Shown piece after piece: positions 33,676 through 41,717 of a stretch of 43,850 bases of DNA. The stretch comes from Treponema sp. (lineage in GTDB: Bacteria > Spirochaetota > Spirochaetia > Treponematales > Breznakiellaceae): the NCBI GenBank assembly GCA_031255285.1, contig JAIRSU010000127.1:1-43850 (forward strand). Direction: 5' to 3'. The position numbers were made by a program, and so were the translations under genes. Position 1 is the stretch's first letter. Every line of letters starts with the position of its first letter. Under the pieces are notes generated by a model that searched no databases, had not been told where the DNA came from, and saw only the letters and a list, made by a program, of their open reading frames with translations.

Positions 33676-35703
33676 ATGGTTTTGTTTTATTGCAATCATA
33701 TGGGTACGCTCTCTCAGCTTATCACATTGAGATACCTCAGGTGCGCTGTTGACGAAGAAGCCGTTTTAATGTCGGTCGCATTTTCTAATTTTTATACAAG
33801 TGATTTTTCTAAAAAAATTATAGAGACAAACATTTTTTCTAAAATAATTCCTACAGCAACTATGTTTTCTAAGAATGAAGAAACTGTAGAAAAACAGGAA
33901 CAAAGGATAAGTAGCTATTGGGATGGAATTCTTAAGAAAGAAAATATCGATTTAAATGATTTTTCTGAGATATATGGTACGATAGATTGTTTTGGGGAAT
34001 TTTTTGTGTATTTATCAATGAAAAGTATTCCTTATATTTTAATTGAAAACTCTCCGAATCAGTTCAATATCCCTAATAGATGTATCGGCCCAGAAAGAGG
34101 TTTGCATTTTAATCACTCGTATACGTTAGTATTAGAAAAACACAAAGCTTTATATGGAGAAGGAGACCTCTGTAAAAAACGCTTGCGTTTTGAGAGTGAG
34201 AAAACCGACCACAGCAAATCACTGCCGAAAGACGAATGGATAGATTTTAACGCTTTGTTCAATAATTCTTCCACTCAATTCAAACATATTATTCTTTCTT
34301 GTTTAGACGAACAGGCGTCTTTTTTAAGTGAAAAAGACGCTTGCTTAATCCTACCGAATTCATACGGTGTTCATACACCAATAACTAAGCTTGACTTCGC
34401 CCATATGAATATTGTCTATCAAATAGCGCTTGATTATTACAACCATAACGATGAATCGCGCATATTCGTGAAAGAACATCCTTACGCTCTTTATGATTTC
34501 AGACTTGATAAATATCTTGAGAATCCCGTTACGCTTAACGCATATATTCCCATCGAATTTTATAAATTTATACCGGAATTTTCCATAAGTAGGCTTATTA
34601 GCGTAAATACGTCAACTATCTCAAAAATCGCCGAATATATTAAAGAAAGTATCCGGTTAGGGGACACGTATTATTGGAATTTTCGTCTATGTCACAAGCT
34701 TGTCTTGACGTTTTCTCTTAACAAAGAGTTTTCCAATCAAAAAACATTTCAGTACGCGCAGGGCGTTAACGATGAATTCCTTCAGACGTTCGTCCATTAT
34801 TGTATCAATGATTTTCCCAACTATAAACCGCAAATGAAATTCGGATGGCAGAGCTTAAAAGGCGATAATTTTATTATTCTCGACGAAGTCCCGTCCGAAA
34901 ACAAAAAAGACCTTATCGCGGGTCTCGACGGCGCCGACTCCCTTACAAAAATCGTGTTCTTAAACTCAAAGAAAGATTTTATGTTCTTTGAGTTTGAACG
35001 TTTTGATTTACTCGAATATATCACGCCTTTTGTCATCAAAAAAACCGCGCTCAATGATACGTGTATCTCCGATACCGACGATGAAATGCTGTTCTTTTTT
35101 TGCAAAGACAAGGCGGTCAGAGAGAAAGCAAAGTCGTTTGTCTTACAAAAGTCTCTGAAACATACAAAGCTATCTCTTGAAATCTCCGCGGTAAATATCA
35201 AGGATATTTATCCTTTGCTTTATCGGCGTGAATATGTATCAAGGATACAAGAGATTAACCGAGCGTTTGAGTCGCAGAGCAAACAGACAAACGACGTCTC
35301 TAAACAAATCGAAGGTTTGTCAAAATCGTTCAATGAGTATAAAGAGCGCTCTGACGCGCGTATTGACGCGCTGACAGATATTTGCCGCAACTTGACGCAG
35401 ACTGTAGAAGCGTCGCATAAAACCGTTTACGAAAGTCTGTCAAAATCGCTTGACGAGAACAGAGCGCACTCTGACGCGCACATTGACGAACTGACAAATA
35501 TTTGCCGCAACTTAACGCAGACTGTGGAACAGTTGAGCGCAGAGATGCGTAAGAATGAAATGCGGACGGAAGAGCATATAAGCCAAGCGGTCAGCGAGAT
35601 AAAAGGACTTTATCGAAGTCTACTTACGTCTAATTCATGGCGAATCGGGCGGGCGGTTACCTGGTTACCGCGCAAGATTAAGGGTTTGTTCCGTCATAGC
35701 TAA
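33676..35703 (+). CDS. Putative GT-B-type glycosyltransferase with repeated coiled-coil tail
   Basis: This 675-residue protein starts with MVLFYCNHMGTLSQLITLRY, like the N-terminal Rossmann half of sialyltransferase-like/GT52 or polysialyltransferase-like enzymes. It has a candidate donor-site motif VKEHPYALYDF (Lys-x-His-Pro type) near residue 275 and YIPIEFYKFIPEFSISRLIS after it. From about 530 a coiled coil contains two diverged copies of a unit of about 40 residues (DALTDICRNLTQTVE and DELTNICRNLTQTVE). The tail NSWRIGRAVTWLPRKIKGLF is a basic C-terminal patch common in membrane-associated transferases. Codons are more AT-rich in the first half. This is the last gene of the right block. 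The family is inferred with moderate confidence. Confidence 0.65.
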   Translation: MVLFYCNHMGTLSQLITLRYLRCAVDEEAVLMSVAFSNFYTSDFSKKIIETNIFSKIIPTATMFSKNEETVEKQEQRISSYWDGILKKENIDLNDFSEIYGTIDCFGEFFVYLSMKSIPYILIENSPNQFNIPNRCIGPERGLHFNHSYTLVLEKHKALYGEGDLCKKRLRFESEKTDHSKSLPKDEWIDFNALFNNSSTQFKHIILSCLDEQASFLSEKDACLILPNSYGVHTPITKLDFAHMNIVYQIALDYYNHNDESRIFVKEHPYALYDFRLDKYLENPVTLNAYIPIEFYKFIPEFSISRLISVNTSTISKIAEYIKESIRLGDTYYWNFRLCHKLVLTFSLNKEFSNQKTFQYAQGVNDEFLQTFVHYCINDFPNYKPQMKFGWQSLKGDNFIILDEVPSENKKDLIAGLDGADSLTKIVFLNSKKDFMFFEFERFDLLEYITPFVIKKTALNDTCISDTDDEMLFFFCKDKAVREKAKSFVLQKSLKHTKLSLEISAVNIKDIYPLLYRREYVSRIQEINRAFESQSKQTNDVSKQIEGLSKSFNEYKERSDARIDALTDICRNLTQTVEASHKTVYESLSKSLDENRAHSDAHIDELTNICRNLTQTVEQLSAEMRKNEMRTEEHISQAVSEIKGLYRSLLTSNSWRIGRAVTWLPRKIKGLFRHS

Positions 35704-35711
35704 ATCTTTAC

Positions 35712-35739
35712 ACACATAGCTTACGCATAGGCTATGTGT
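35712..35739. terminator. Hairpin after the right block
   Basis: ACACATAGC (35712-35720) and GCTATGTGT (35731-35739) form a perfect 9-bp stem with a 10-nt loop, starting 8 bases after the last stop codon of the right block. No T-run follows on the plus strand, so it may be a weak or factor-assisted terminator. Confidence 0.45.
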
Positions 35740-35843
35740 AGTTCTCCCCCTGGACGCGCTTCGAGTTCTTCTATAGAAACGTCTTGTGCAAAAAGCGTTA
35801 CCGCCTCGGCGGCGCCCTCAACACGTCCTTCCTGTATACGGTT
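35721..35843 (-). pseudogene. C-terminal remnant resembling Rpn-type nuclease/transposase tails
   Basis: A minus-strand open frame of 40 codons without a start reads RIQEGRVEGAAEAVTLFAQD, then VSIEELEARPGGEL, and stops at 35721. The EGRxEGxAE pattern followed by a short helix with SIEEL is common at the C-termini of Rpn-family (PD-D/ExK) recombination-promoting nucleases. The upstream part is gone, so this is a remnant. It lies between the right block and tRNA-Arg, a likely insertion zone. The assignment is by pattern only. Confidence 0.4.
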
Positions 35844-35900
35844 TTACAAGAAATGAGCAAGAATGTTTTCCGCCTAAAGGCGGACGATAGTTGGGCGCTT

Positions 35901-35973
35901 TGATCCAAGGCCGAATCGAACGGCCGACCTGCCGCTTAGGAGGCGGCCGCTCTATCCCCTGAGCTATTGGACC
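35901..35973 (-). tRNA. tRNA-Arg (anticodon CCU)
   Basis: The minus strand folds into a full cloverleaf of 73 nt: acceptor GGTCCAA/TTGGATC with one G-U pair, D stem GCTC/GAGC, anticodon stem GCCGC/GCGGC around loop CTCCTAA (anticodon CCT, codon AGG), a 5-nt variable loop, and T arm GGCCG-TTCGATT-CGGCC. The discriminator base is A; CCA is not encoded. It lies at the right border of the polysaccharide locus. Confidence 0.96.
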
Positions 35974-35982
35974 AACACCGTA

Positions 35983-36011
35983 ATTAAACTATATTTTTCC
36001 ATAAACGTCAA
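35983..36011 (-). promoter_or_regulatory. Promoter of tRNA-Arg
   Basis: Reading leftward, TTGACG (36011-36006), a 17-bp spacer and TTTAAT (35988-35983) lie about 10 bases before the tRNA start. The spacer (TTTATGGAAAAATATAG) is strikingly like that of the outward promoter at 22254-22282. Confidence 0.8.
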
Positions 36012-36055
36012 GCGGTGTTCTCATCAGACAGCTTTCACCATATGCTGACTAATCC

Positions 36056-36084
36056 TTGACATTTTTCCCAAAAAATAATAAACT
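36056..36084 (+). promoter_or_regulatory. Promoter of the LRR-AAA+ gene
   Basis: TTGACA (36056-36061), 17 bp, TAAACT (36079-36084), predicted start near 36091. This leaves a leader of about 75 nt before the ATG at 36166. Confidence 0.65.
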
Positions 36085-36165
36085 GAATAATGAATGCTCG
36101 GAGTCCGTGGAGGGCGACGGCATCGAAAAACTAAATGAAGTTCCCGCCTCATTCGAGGAATAAAT

Positions 36166-38328
36166 ATGAATAATTTTGCAATAGAAAATACCGGGCTAAA
36201 AGAAGCTTGTAGACGGATAAAACACTTCTCTGAAAATTGTGAGACGTCCCTTGACCTTTCCGATTTGGGCTTGGACCAGCTACCAGAAGACCTATTTGAA
36301 GATGTGGAAACGGAAACGATGCAGTCTCTTAATATTAGTATGAATAAGCTCGAAGAAATTCCTTCGTTTATCATGACTTTTTCGTCATTGGAGGCTTTGG
36401 ACGCGAGTAGTAACCGACTTAAAAAACTGCCAGATGCCGTTACCACGCTCCTATTTCTCAAGAAACTCAAGATTAATGACAATGACCTTACGGAACTGCC
36501 TGAAAACATAGATAAACTTGCTATGCTAGAGACTCTGGATGTCAGCCGTAATAAGCTCGTAAAACTGCCTGAGTCCGTCAAAAACCTCCGCGCTCTCAAA
36601 AGATTCGATTTTATATTGAATAAACTCGCAGAAGTTCCTAGTTCTGTACGGAAATTCACCACCCATCAAAAGGTCAACATCTTGACTCACATACAGAAAC
36701 TTGCGGTAAGCGCTACAGAAACTGAATTCCCCTTTGGCGATTCCTTTTTAAAAAAGGCAAAATTTCATATCAAGGCGTTGTCGGAATGGTTTCAGCTCTC
36801 TGCCCTGCAATCCGTCGTCTACGCCCAGTTTCTCGTCAGGTTCGAGGATCAATCCATATATCTGCGGGAAATCGCCGCGTCTCTTAATTTGAACAGTCTT
36901 GAAATGCTTCCATTTATGAACGAATTTGACGAACTTGAAAAAAAGAAACTTCTTCTCTGCCGTAGACCGTCTGAAGGTGAACTGGTCACCTATCGTGTTC
37001 CTGGCGAAGTGATAGAGTCTTTGCGTTGTAACAAGCCGTACTTTGCGGAAACTTATAAGAATATATCCAACGATGAATTTTTTGATGTGTTGGACAAGCT
37101 GTTCGACAGACATGGTAACAGTGAAATGTCCTACGAGATGTTTGTAGGAGAGCTGAATGCGCTCATAGATGGCAATATGCAACTCGCTTTTTCTCAAAAA
37201 ATCAGAGAACTTCAGCTTGCGCAGGAAGATCTTGTCTTACTCTTGCGTTTCTGTCAGCGGTTCGTGAGTTGTAATGATGAAAATATTGGCATAAGCGGTG
37301 TAGGTGGAATATTCAATGACTCCACATTCAGAAATATTACCAGAGTCTTGCTTGGTGGTGAGCACGAACTCTTAAAACGAGGCATCATCGAGAAAATAGA
37401 CAGAAACGGAGATGAAGACGACTTCTTTGAGGATAGGGAATATTTCACTTTGACTATGGAAACAAGGAAGAGTCTGTTTACTGATCTGAACCTTAAGCCT
37501 CAGAAACTCGAATGGAAAGGACCTTTCATAGCGCCGTCAGAAATCGCCTCCAAGCAGATGTTCTATAACGAATCTGGAGTCGAGCGCATACGGGAGCTTA
37601 CGTCCATCTTGAGTAAGGACAATTTCAAGGATGTACAGGAAAGGCTTGCCGAAAAAGGCTTGAGAAGCGGGTTCACATGCCTGTTCTCAGGTGCGCCTGG
37701 AACCGGCAAGACAGAAACCGCCTACCAGTTAGCTCGTGAGACCGAGCGTGACCTCTTGTCAGTGAACATCACCGACATCCAGAGCAAGTGGGTTGGGGAG
37801 AGTGAGAAGAATCTTAAAGCGATTTTCGATAAATACCGTACCGCAGTAAGGAAGCGGGAACATACACCCATATTGCTCTTCAACGAGGCGGATGCCATCA
37901 TGCCGCGGCGTTTCGAGCTTGGCTCACAAAGTCGTTCGACGGACCAAATGATGAATAGCCTCCAAAATATTATTCTTGAAGAGCTGGAAAAGCTCCCCGG
38001 CATACTCATAGCGACCACGAATCTATTCCAAAACATGGACAAAGCGTTTGAACGCCGCTTCTTATACAAAATAGAGTTTGAGAAGCCCGATCTTTCGGTA
38101 CGCCAAGCTCTATGGCAAAGTATGGTACCGGAGCTTTCAAAGGATGATGCAAAGACACTCGCGACACGTTTCGACTTTTCAGGCGGACAAATCGAAAACA
38201 TCGCTCGCAAGTCCATCACTGATTACGTGCTTCATGGTAGAACGCCTTCTTTTGAAAGAATATTCTTATTCTGTAAAGAAGAACTCCTATCAAAGCCAAA
38301 CGAAAAGCTTCTTGGCTTTATTGCTTAA
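36166..38328 (+). CDS. Leucine-rich-repeat AAA+ ATPase
   Basis: This 720-residue protein has an N-terminal leucine-rich repeat region (about 25-165) with about five repeats of the LxxLPxxI type (LEALDASSNRLKKLPDAV and similar), a helical middle (about 170-450) and a C-terminal AAA+ module: Walker A GAPGTGKT (about 508-515), Walker-B-like ILLFNEAD with Asn in the usual Asp position, sensor-1 ATTN and the arginine-finger region AFERRF. The domain order resembles cytoplasmic unfoldase or remodelling ATPases with a recognition domain. GAGGAA precedes the ATG. A rhomboid gene follows 17 nt downstream, so the two probably form an operon. The client is unknown. Confidence 0.88.
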   Translation: MNNFAIENTGLKEACRRIKHFSENCETSLDLSDLGLDQLPEDLFEDVETETMQSLNISMNKLEEIPSFIMTFSSLEALDASSNRLKKLPDAVTTLLFLKKLKINDNDLTELPENIDKLAMLETLDVSRNKLVKLPESVKNLRALKRFDFILNKLAEVPSSVRKFTTHQKVNILTHIQKLAVSATETEFPFGDSFLKKAKFHIKALSEWFQLSALQSVVYAQFLVRFEDQSIYLREIAASLNLNSLEMLPFMNEFDELEKKKLLLCRRPSEGELVTYRVPGEVIESLRCNKPYFAETYKNISNDEFFDVLDKLFDRHGNSEMSYEMFVGELNALIDGNMQLAFSQKIRELQLAQEDLVLLLRFCQRFVSCNDENIGISGVGGIFNDSTFRNITRVLLGGEHELLKRGIIEKIDRNGDEDDFFEDREYFTLTMETRKSLFTDLNLKPQKLEWKGPFIAPSEIASKQMFYNESGVERIRELTSILSKDNFKDVQERLAEKGLRSGFTCLFSGAPGTGKTETAYQLARETERDLLSVNITDIQSKWVGESEKNLKAIFDKYRTAVRKREHTPILLFNEADAIMPRRFELGSQSRSTDQMMNSLQNIILEELEKLPGILIATTNLFQNMDKAFERRFLYKIEFEKPDLSVRQALWQSMVPELSKDDAKTLATRFDFSGGQIENIARKSITDYVLHGRTPSFERIFLFCKEELLSKPNEKLLGFIA

Positions 38329-38345
38329 TACAGAGGAGTGTACCT

Positions 38346-38921
38346 ATGAAACTAAAATATAATTCGCCGACAATTTTGACCTTTACCTTCATAAGCGTCG
38401 CGGTATTGGCTTTGGACCAATTTTTGTTTCCAAACCTCATCAAAGGCTGGTTCAGCGTTCCGGGTCGTGGCGATTTCCATTTCGGAATCCGAAACGTTGT
38501 CAATCTATTCACCCATGTAATAGGACACGCAGATTGGCCGCATCTGGTCGGCAATTTCTCAATCATCTTACTGGTTGGTCCCATGCTGGAGATGCGTTAC
38601 GGCTCAAAAGACATGATTCTGATGATGGTCATCACTGCTTTGGCAACCGGACTGTTAAACGTCCTCTTTTTTATGACAGGACTATTCGGTGCGTCAGGAG
38701 TCGTGTTTATGATGATACTTCTAGCTTCATTCACTAATTTCAAGAAAGGGGAAATACCTCTTACTTTCATTCTCGTACTGTTTCTCTATTTGGGGCAACA
38801 GATAATAGAAGCCTTTCAACACGACAACATTTCGCAATTCACCCACATTGCAGGCGGTGTCTTAGGAAGTCTTTTCGGTTTTTGGGGTAGAAGAGAAGAA
38901 AAGGACCATGAGCAGCGGTGA
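38346..38921 (+). CDS. Rhomboid-family intramembrane serine protease
   Basis: This 191-residue protein has six hydrophobic segments, the catalytic serine motif GASGVVF, the His of THIAGGVLGSLFG in the last helix, and the family motif GHADWPHLVGNFSIILLVGP (the HxxxN-type oxyanion region). The catalytic Ser-His dyad is intact. It would cleave membrane proteins within the bilayer. The basic tail (GRREEKDHEQR) ends in a hairpin-forming sequence. It is probably co-transcribed with the LRR-AAA+ gene; a functional partnership is only suggested by position. Confidence 0.9.
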   Translation: MKLKYNSPTILTFTFISVAVLALDQFLFPNLIKGWFSVPGRGDFHFGIRNVVNLFTHVIGHADWPHLVGNFSIILLVGPMLEMRYGSKDMILMMVITALATGLLNVLFFMTGLFGASGVVFMMILLASFTNFKKGEIPLTFILVLFLYLGQQIIEAFQHDNISQFTHIAGGVLGSLFGFWGRREEKDHEQR

Positions 38922-38938
38922 ATCGCCATTCATGGTCC
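38903..38938. terminator. Possible bidirectional hairpin between convergent genes
   Basis: GGACCATGA (38903-38911) and TCATGGTCC (38930-38938) form a 9-bp stem between the convergent rhomboid and PTS genes, overlapping the rhomboid 3' end. There is no T-run on either side, so termination is uncertain. Confidence 0.4.
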
Positions 38939-38947
38939 GCCGATACA

Positions 38948-39400
38948 CTACTCCGACAAGATACGGAGAAGATCTTCCGAGGTTTGAGCATGGAGGATCT
39001 GTCCACGCTTTTCTTCGCTTTTGAAAAGAAGGCTCACTTCCGCGAGAAACTGTAGATGGGGACCCGTTTTTTCAACTGGCGAAAGCGTCATAATAAAGAT
39101 GCGGCATGGCTGTTTGTCCAGTGCGTCAAATTCAACAGGCGTGTCCGATACACCCATACACGCCACCAAGTCCGATAGAGTTGGACTCTTTCCATGCGGT
39201 ATGGCAATGCCATGTTTCATACCGGTCGACATCTTATTCTCCCGCTCCATTACCGCAGCCAAGGCGGAATTTCGATCTGTTATCTTATGCGCCGCCACGA
39301 GTATATCAATTAACTCATTGATAATCTCTTCTTTTGTGGTTCCTTTTAAGTGGAGACAAACGGTCTCCTTCGTTAACATACCCTTTAAATTCATATTCAT
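38948..39400 (-). CDS. PTS EIIA(Ntr/Fru)-type phosphoryl carrier protein
   Basis: This 150-residue PTS EIIA domain of the mannitol/fructose/nitrogen class has NKMSTGMKHGIAIPHGKS, with the phosphorylatable His about position 69, and GPHLQFLAEVSLLF. It stands alone, with no EIIB/EIIC gene beside it, as with regulatory PtsN proteins; spirochaetes often have such incomplete systems. The ATG at 39400 has no Shine-Dalgarno sequence and lies only about 8 bases after a promoter minus-10 sequence, suggesting a leaderless or near-leaderless mRNA; a second ATG two codons in is possible. Confidence 0.87.
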   Translation of the reverse strand: MNMNLKGMLTKETVCLHLKGTTKEEIINELIDILVAAHKITDRNSALAAVMERENKMSTGMKHGIAIPHGKSPTLSDLVACMGVSDTPVEFDALDKQPCRIFIMTLSPVEKTGPHLQFLAEVSLLFKSEEKRGQILHAQTSEDLLRILSE

Positions 39401-39407
39401 GTATATA

Positions 39408-39435
39408 ATCTTATCCCATATTTTAAAAAAGTCAA
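39408..39435 (-). promoter_or_regulatory. Promoter of the PTS EIIA gene
   Basis: Reading leftward, TTGACT (39435-39430), 16 bp, TAAGAT (39413-39408). The start codon follows after 7 bases, so the transcript would begin at or next to the ATG. Confidence 0.55.
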
Positions 39436-39473
39436 TGGTTTTAGCTAAAAAAATAATCGAAGAGTAAAGAAAA

Positions 39474-39511
39474 TGAATAATGAATAAGTATCAGTCGTTA
39501 TTCATTATTCA
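39474..39511 (-). terminator. AT-rich terminator downstream of the DHH phosphoesterase gene
   Basis: TGAATAATGAATAA (39474-39487) and TTATTCATTATTCA (39498-39511) form a perfect 14-bp stem with a 10-nt loop, 8 bases after the DHH stop. In the minus direction it is followed by TTTTCTTTACTC. It should end the DHH transcript before the PTS promoter. Confidence 0.75.
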
Positions 39512-39518
39512 CTAATCC

Positions 39519-40427
39519 CTACTTGTTTATCTCTGCGATGATTTCCGCCATGACACGTTCCGTATCGGCGTACGGTACCTGACACGTCCCGACTTGTTTA
39601 TGCCCACCACCACCGTACTTCAGCATCAGACTGCCTACATCAACGATAGCGGTCTTGTTGACAATACTGTACCCCACAGTAATGACGCTATTCTGTTTTT
39701 GCTTACCATCGACCGTCCACACGGAGATATTCTGTTCCGGGAACAGTGTGTAGAGCAGAAAGCGGTTACCTGACGGTATACTCTCAACCCCGCGCAAATC
39801 AGCCACTATAACCTTACCCTGTACTTTGGCGTATTTTTTTACCGTTTCGATGAAGAATCTTTGTTGTTCGAAATATACGTCGACTCTTTCCTTTACGTCG
39901 GGCAAAGCTAATATTTCCTCAACAGACTTGGTAAGTTCTCCATGCGCCAGCTTCTTCATCAATTCAAAGTTGCTTATGGTGAAATTGTGAATCCTGCCAA
40001 GTCCTGTCCGCGGATCAACGATGAAACTGAGCAGTATCCATCCCTTGGGGTTCATGATTTCATCTATAGAGAGGTCCGCCGAGTCGGTCTTATCAACATA
40101 ATGAATCAATTCAGAAAATTGTTTAAGCTTTTCATCTCCGCCATAGTATTCGTAGATGACTCGTGCGCAACTTGGTGCAAGTCTTGAGACGCCTTCAAAG
40201 CAAACGTCCTTTCCGAGCCGCTCAGTTTCGCTTGAATGATGGTCAAACCATAGTTTACAACCTTTGATGTACGGGACATTTGCCACGATATCATTGCTTG
40301 TTGCTGTGACTTTGCCATCTTGAATGTCTTTTGGATGCACAAACTGCCACTCGTCGACCAGTCCCAAAACTTCGAGTAATGCGCCGCATACTAACCCGTC
40401 AAAATCCGACCTTGTTATTAGTCGCAT
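39519..40427 (-). CDS. DHH/DHHA1-family phosphoesterase
   Basis: This 302-residue protein has RSDFDGLVCGALLE at the N-terminus (metal-binding Asp), the DHH signature in KLWFDHHSSE (about 80), DKTDSADLS, and the DHHA1 C-terminal motif YGGGGHKQVGTCQVP. The family includes exopolyphosphatases, NrnA-type oligoribonucleases and cyclic-dinucleotide phosphodiesterases; which applies here cannot be decided by eye. AAGGAGAA precedes the ATG and a clear promoter lies upstream, so it is transcribed separately from xseA. Confidence 0.85.
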   Translation of the reverse strand: MRLITRSDFDGLVCGALLEVLGLVDEWQFVHPKDIQDGKVTATSNDIVANVPYIKGCKLWFDHHSSETERLGKDVCFEGVSRLAPSCARVIYEYYGGDEKLKQFSELIHYVDKTDSADLSIDEIMNPKGWILLSFIVDPRTGLGRIHNFTISNFELMKKLAHGELTKSVEEILALPDVKERVDVYFEQQRFFIETVKKYAKVQGKVIVADLRGVESIPSGNRFLLYTLFPEQNISVWTVDGKQKQNSVITVGYSIVNKTAIVDVGSLMLKYGGGGHKQVGTCQVPYADTERVMAEIIAEINK

Positions 40428-40462
40428 ATAAATTCTCCTTTTACTTAAAAATATGTTGTATT

Positions 40463-40491
40463 AGTATAATAGAAAAATAATCTTTTGTAAA
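40463..40491 (-). promoter_or_regulatory. Promoter of the DHH phosphoesterase gene
   Basis: Reading leftward, TTTACA (40491-40486), 17 bp, TATACT (40468-40463), predicted start near 40456, about 29 nt before the ATG. Confidence 0.75.
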
Positions 40492-40520
40492 TATTCTTTT
40501 TCGAGCCGATAAATTTTCCT

Positions 40521-41702
40521 TTATTCTGCGACTGCCTTGATCTGTCCATCCATGAGTCTGATGTTGAAGTGGTCGCCTCTTTGAACATGGGATGCGCTTC
40601 TGACGAGCTCTCCCGTGATCGCGTCTATAACAATGGAGAATCCACGTTGTAAAACCGCGTTTGGATTAGCAGATTCGAGAGTCCGCCTCTCCAGCTCCAA
40701 TTTACGACGTATATCCACGATACGGTTTTGCAAGGATATAATCAAAGCATCCTTCGCGTCGTCAAAACGCGCCAAACGGGGTTCTAGTATCGTGCGGAAA
40801 CGGTATTCCATATCTTCCGCGCTGAATGGCTTAACGAGAAGCCGTGTTTTATCGAGTCTCATTCGTATAGACTGATGCATACTATCCATAATACCATGCA
40901 CCGCGGTCAGTGCGGCATCGTAGTTTGCGCTGACAAGTTCGGCCGCTGCGGAAGGAGTTGGGGCGCGAAGGTCCGCTGCGTAATCGGAAAGCGCCCAATC
41001 AATTTCGTGTCCCACCGCGCTCACCACTGGTATACGCGAATTCGCGACCGCCCGGACCACGACTTCTTCGGAGAACGGGAGCAAATCTTCGAGAGAACCA
41101 CCGCCTCGTCCTATGATAAGTACGTCTGCTAAATTCCAGAAATTGGCCTGCTCAATACGCCTTGCGATGATTGCGGCGGCTTCACTACCCTGTACTGGAC
41201 AGGGCAGAATGACAACATTGACGCTTGCGGCGCGGCGGTTTAGAATATTAAGAATGTCCCGCAATGCCGCGCCCATCGGAGAACTTACCACTCCGACGGT
41301 TTCTGGAAACCGAGGAAGACACTGTTTCCGTGTATCATCGAAAAGCCCTTCATTTGCGAGCGATCGCTTCCGCTGTTCCAATAATGCGAGAATATCACCC
41401 GTGCCGCACTTTTCCATCTCCTCGCATACAACTTGGTAAGCGCCTCGCTGAGGATACACAGACAGCGCGCCAATTACACGGAGCAACATACCATCCTTTG
41501 GCTCAAAGGAGAGACTCCGGTAGCGGTTACGAAACATCACTGCGGAAATGCACGCGCCTCCATCCTTCATCGTGAAATATAGATGCCCGGTACTCGAAGG
41601 ACGACAATTAGACGCCTCTCCCTGAACCACGATTTCAGGAAATGCGTTTTCGAGATTATCTTTTATAAGATTCGTCAATTCTGAAACAGTAAATTCGCGC
41701 AT
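40521..41702 (-). CDS. xseA: Exodeoxyribonuclease VII large subunit
   Basis: This 393-residue protein is slightly shorter than the E. coli enzyme (456), as in many bacteria. It has the N-terminal OB fold (FTVSELTNLIKDNLENAFPEI, VQGEASNCRPSSTGHLYFTMKD) and the catalytic region (FPETVGVVSSPMGAALRDIL, DVLIIGRGGGSLEDL, SRIPVVSAVGHEIDW, ADLRAPTPSAAAEL). The C-terminal coiled coil ends in NPNAVLQRGFSIV. With XseB it degrades single-stranded DNA to oligonucleotides in repair. It follows the kinase-like gene by 15 nt with AAGGA upstream; xseB is not in the window. Confidence 0.95.
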   Translation of the reverse strand: MREFTVSELTNLIKDNLENAFPEIVVQGEASNCRPSSTGHLYFTMKDGGACISAVMFRNRYRSLSFEPKDGMLLRVIGALSVYPQRGAYQVVCEEMEKCGTGDILALLEQRKRSLANEGLFDDTRKQCLPRFPETVGVVSSPMGAALRDILNILNRRAASVNVVILPCPVQGSEAAAIIARRIEQANFWNLADVLIIGRGGGSLEDLLPFSEEVVVRAVANSRIPVVSAVGHEIDWALSDYAADLRAPTPSAAAELVSANYDAALTAVHGIMDSMHQSIRMRLDKTRLLVKPFSAEDMEYRFRTILEPRLARFDDAKDALIISLQNRIVDIRRKLELERRTLESANPNAVLQRGFSIVIDAITGELVRSASHVQRGDHFNIRLMDGQIKAVAE

Positions 41703-41717
41703 ATTATTCCTTATGAC

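Noticed and set aside
36024-36662. 212-residue minus-strand ORF opposite the LRR region
   Set aside because: The plus strand encodes leucine-rich repeats and an AAA+ domain with a good promoter and ribosome-binding site; the Ser-rich minus frame is an antisense shadow.
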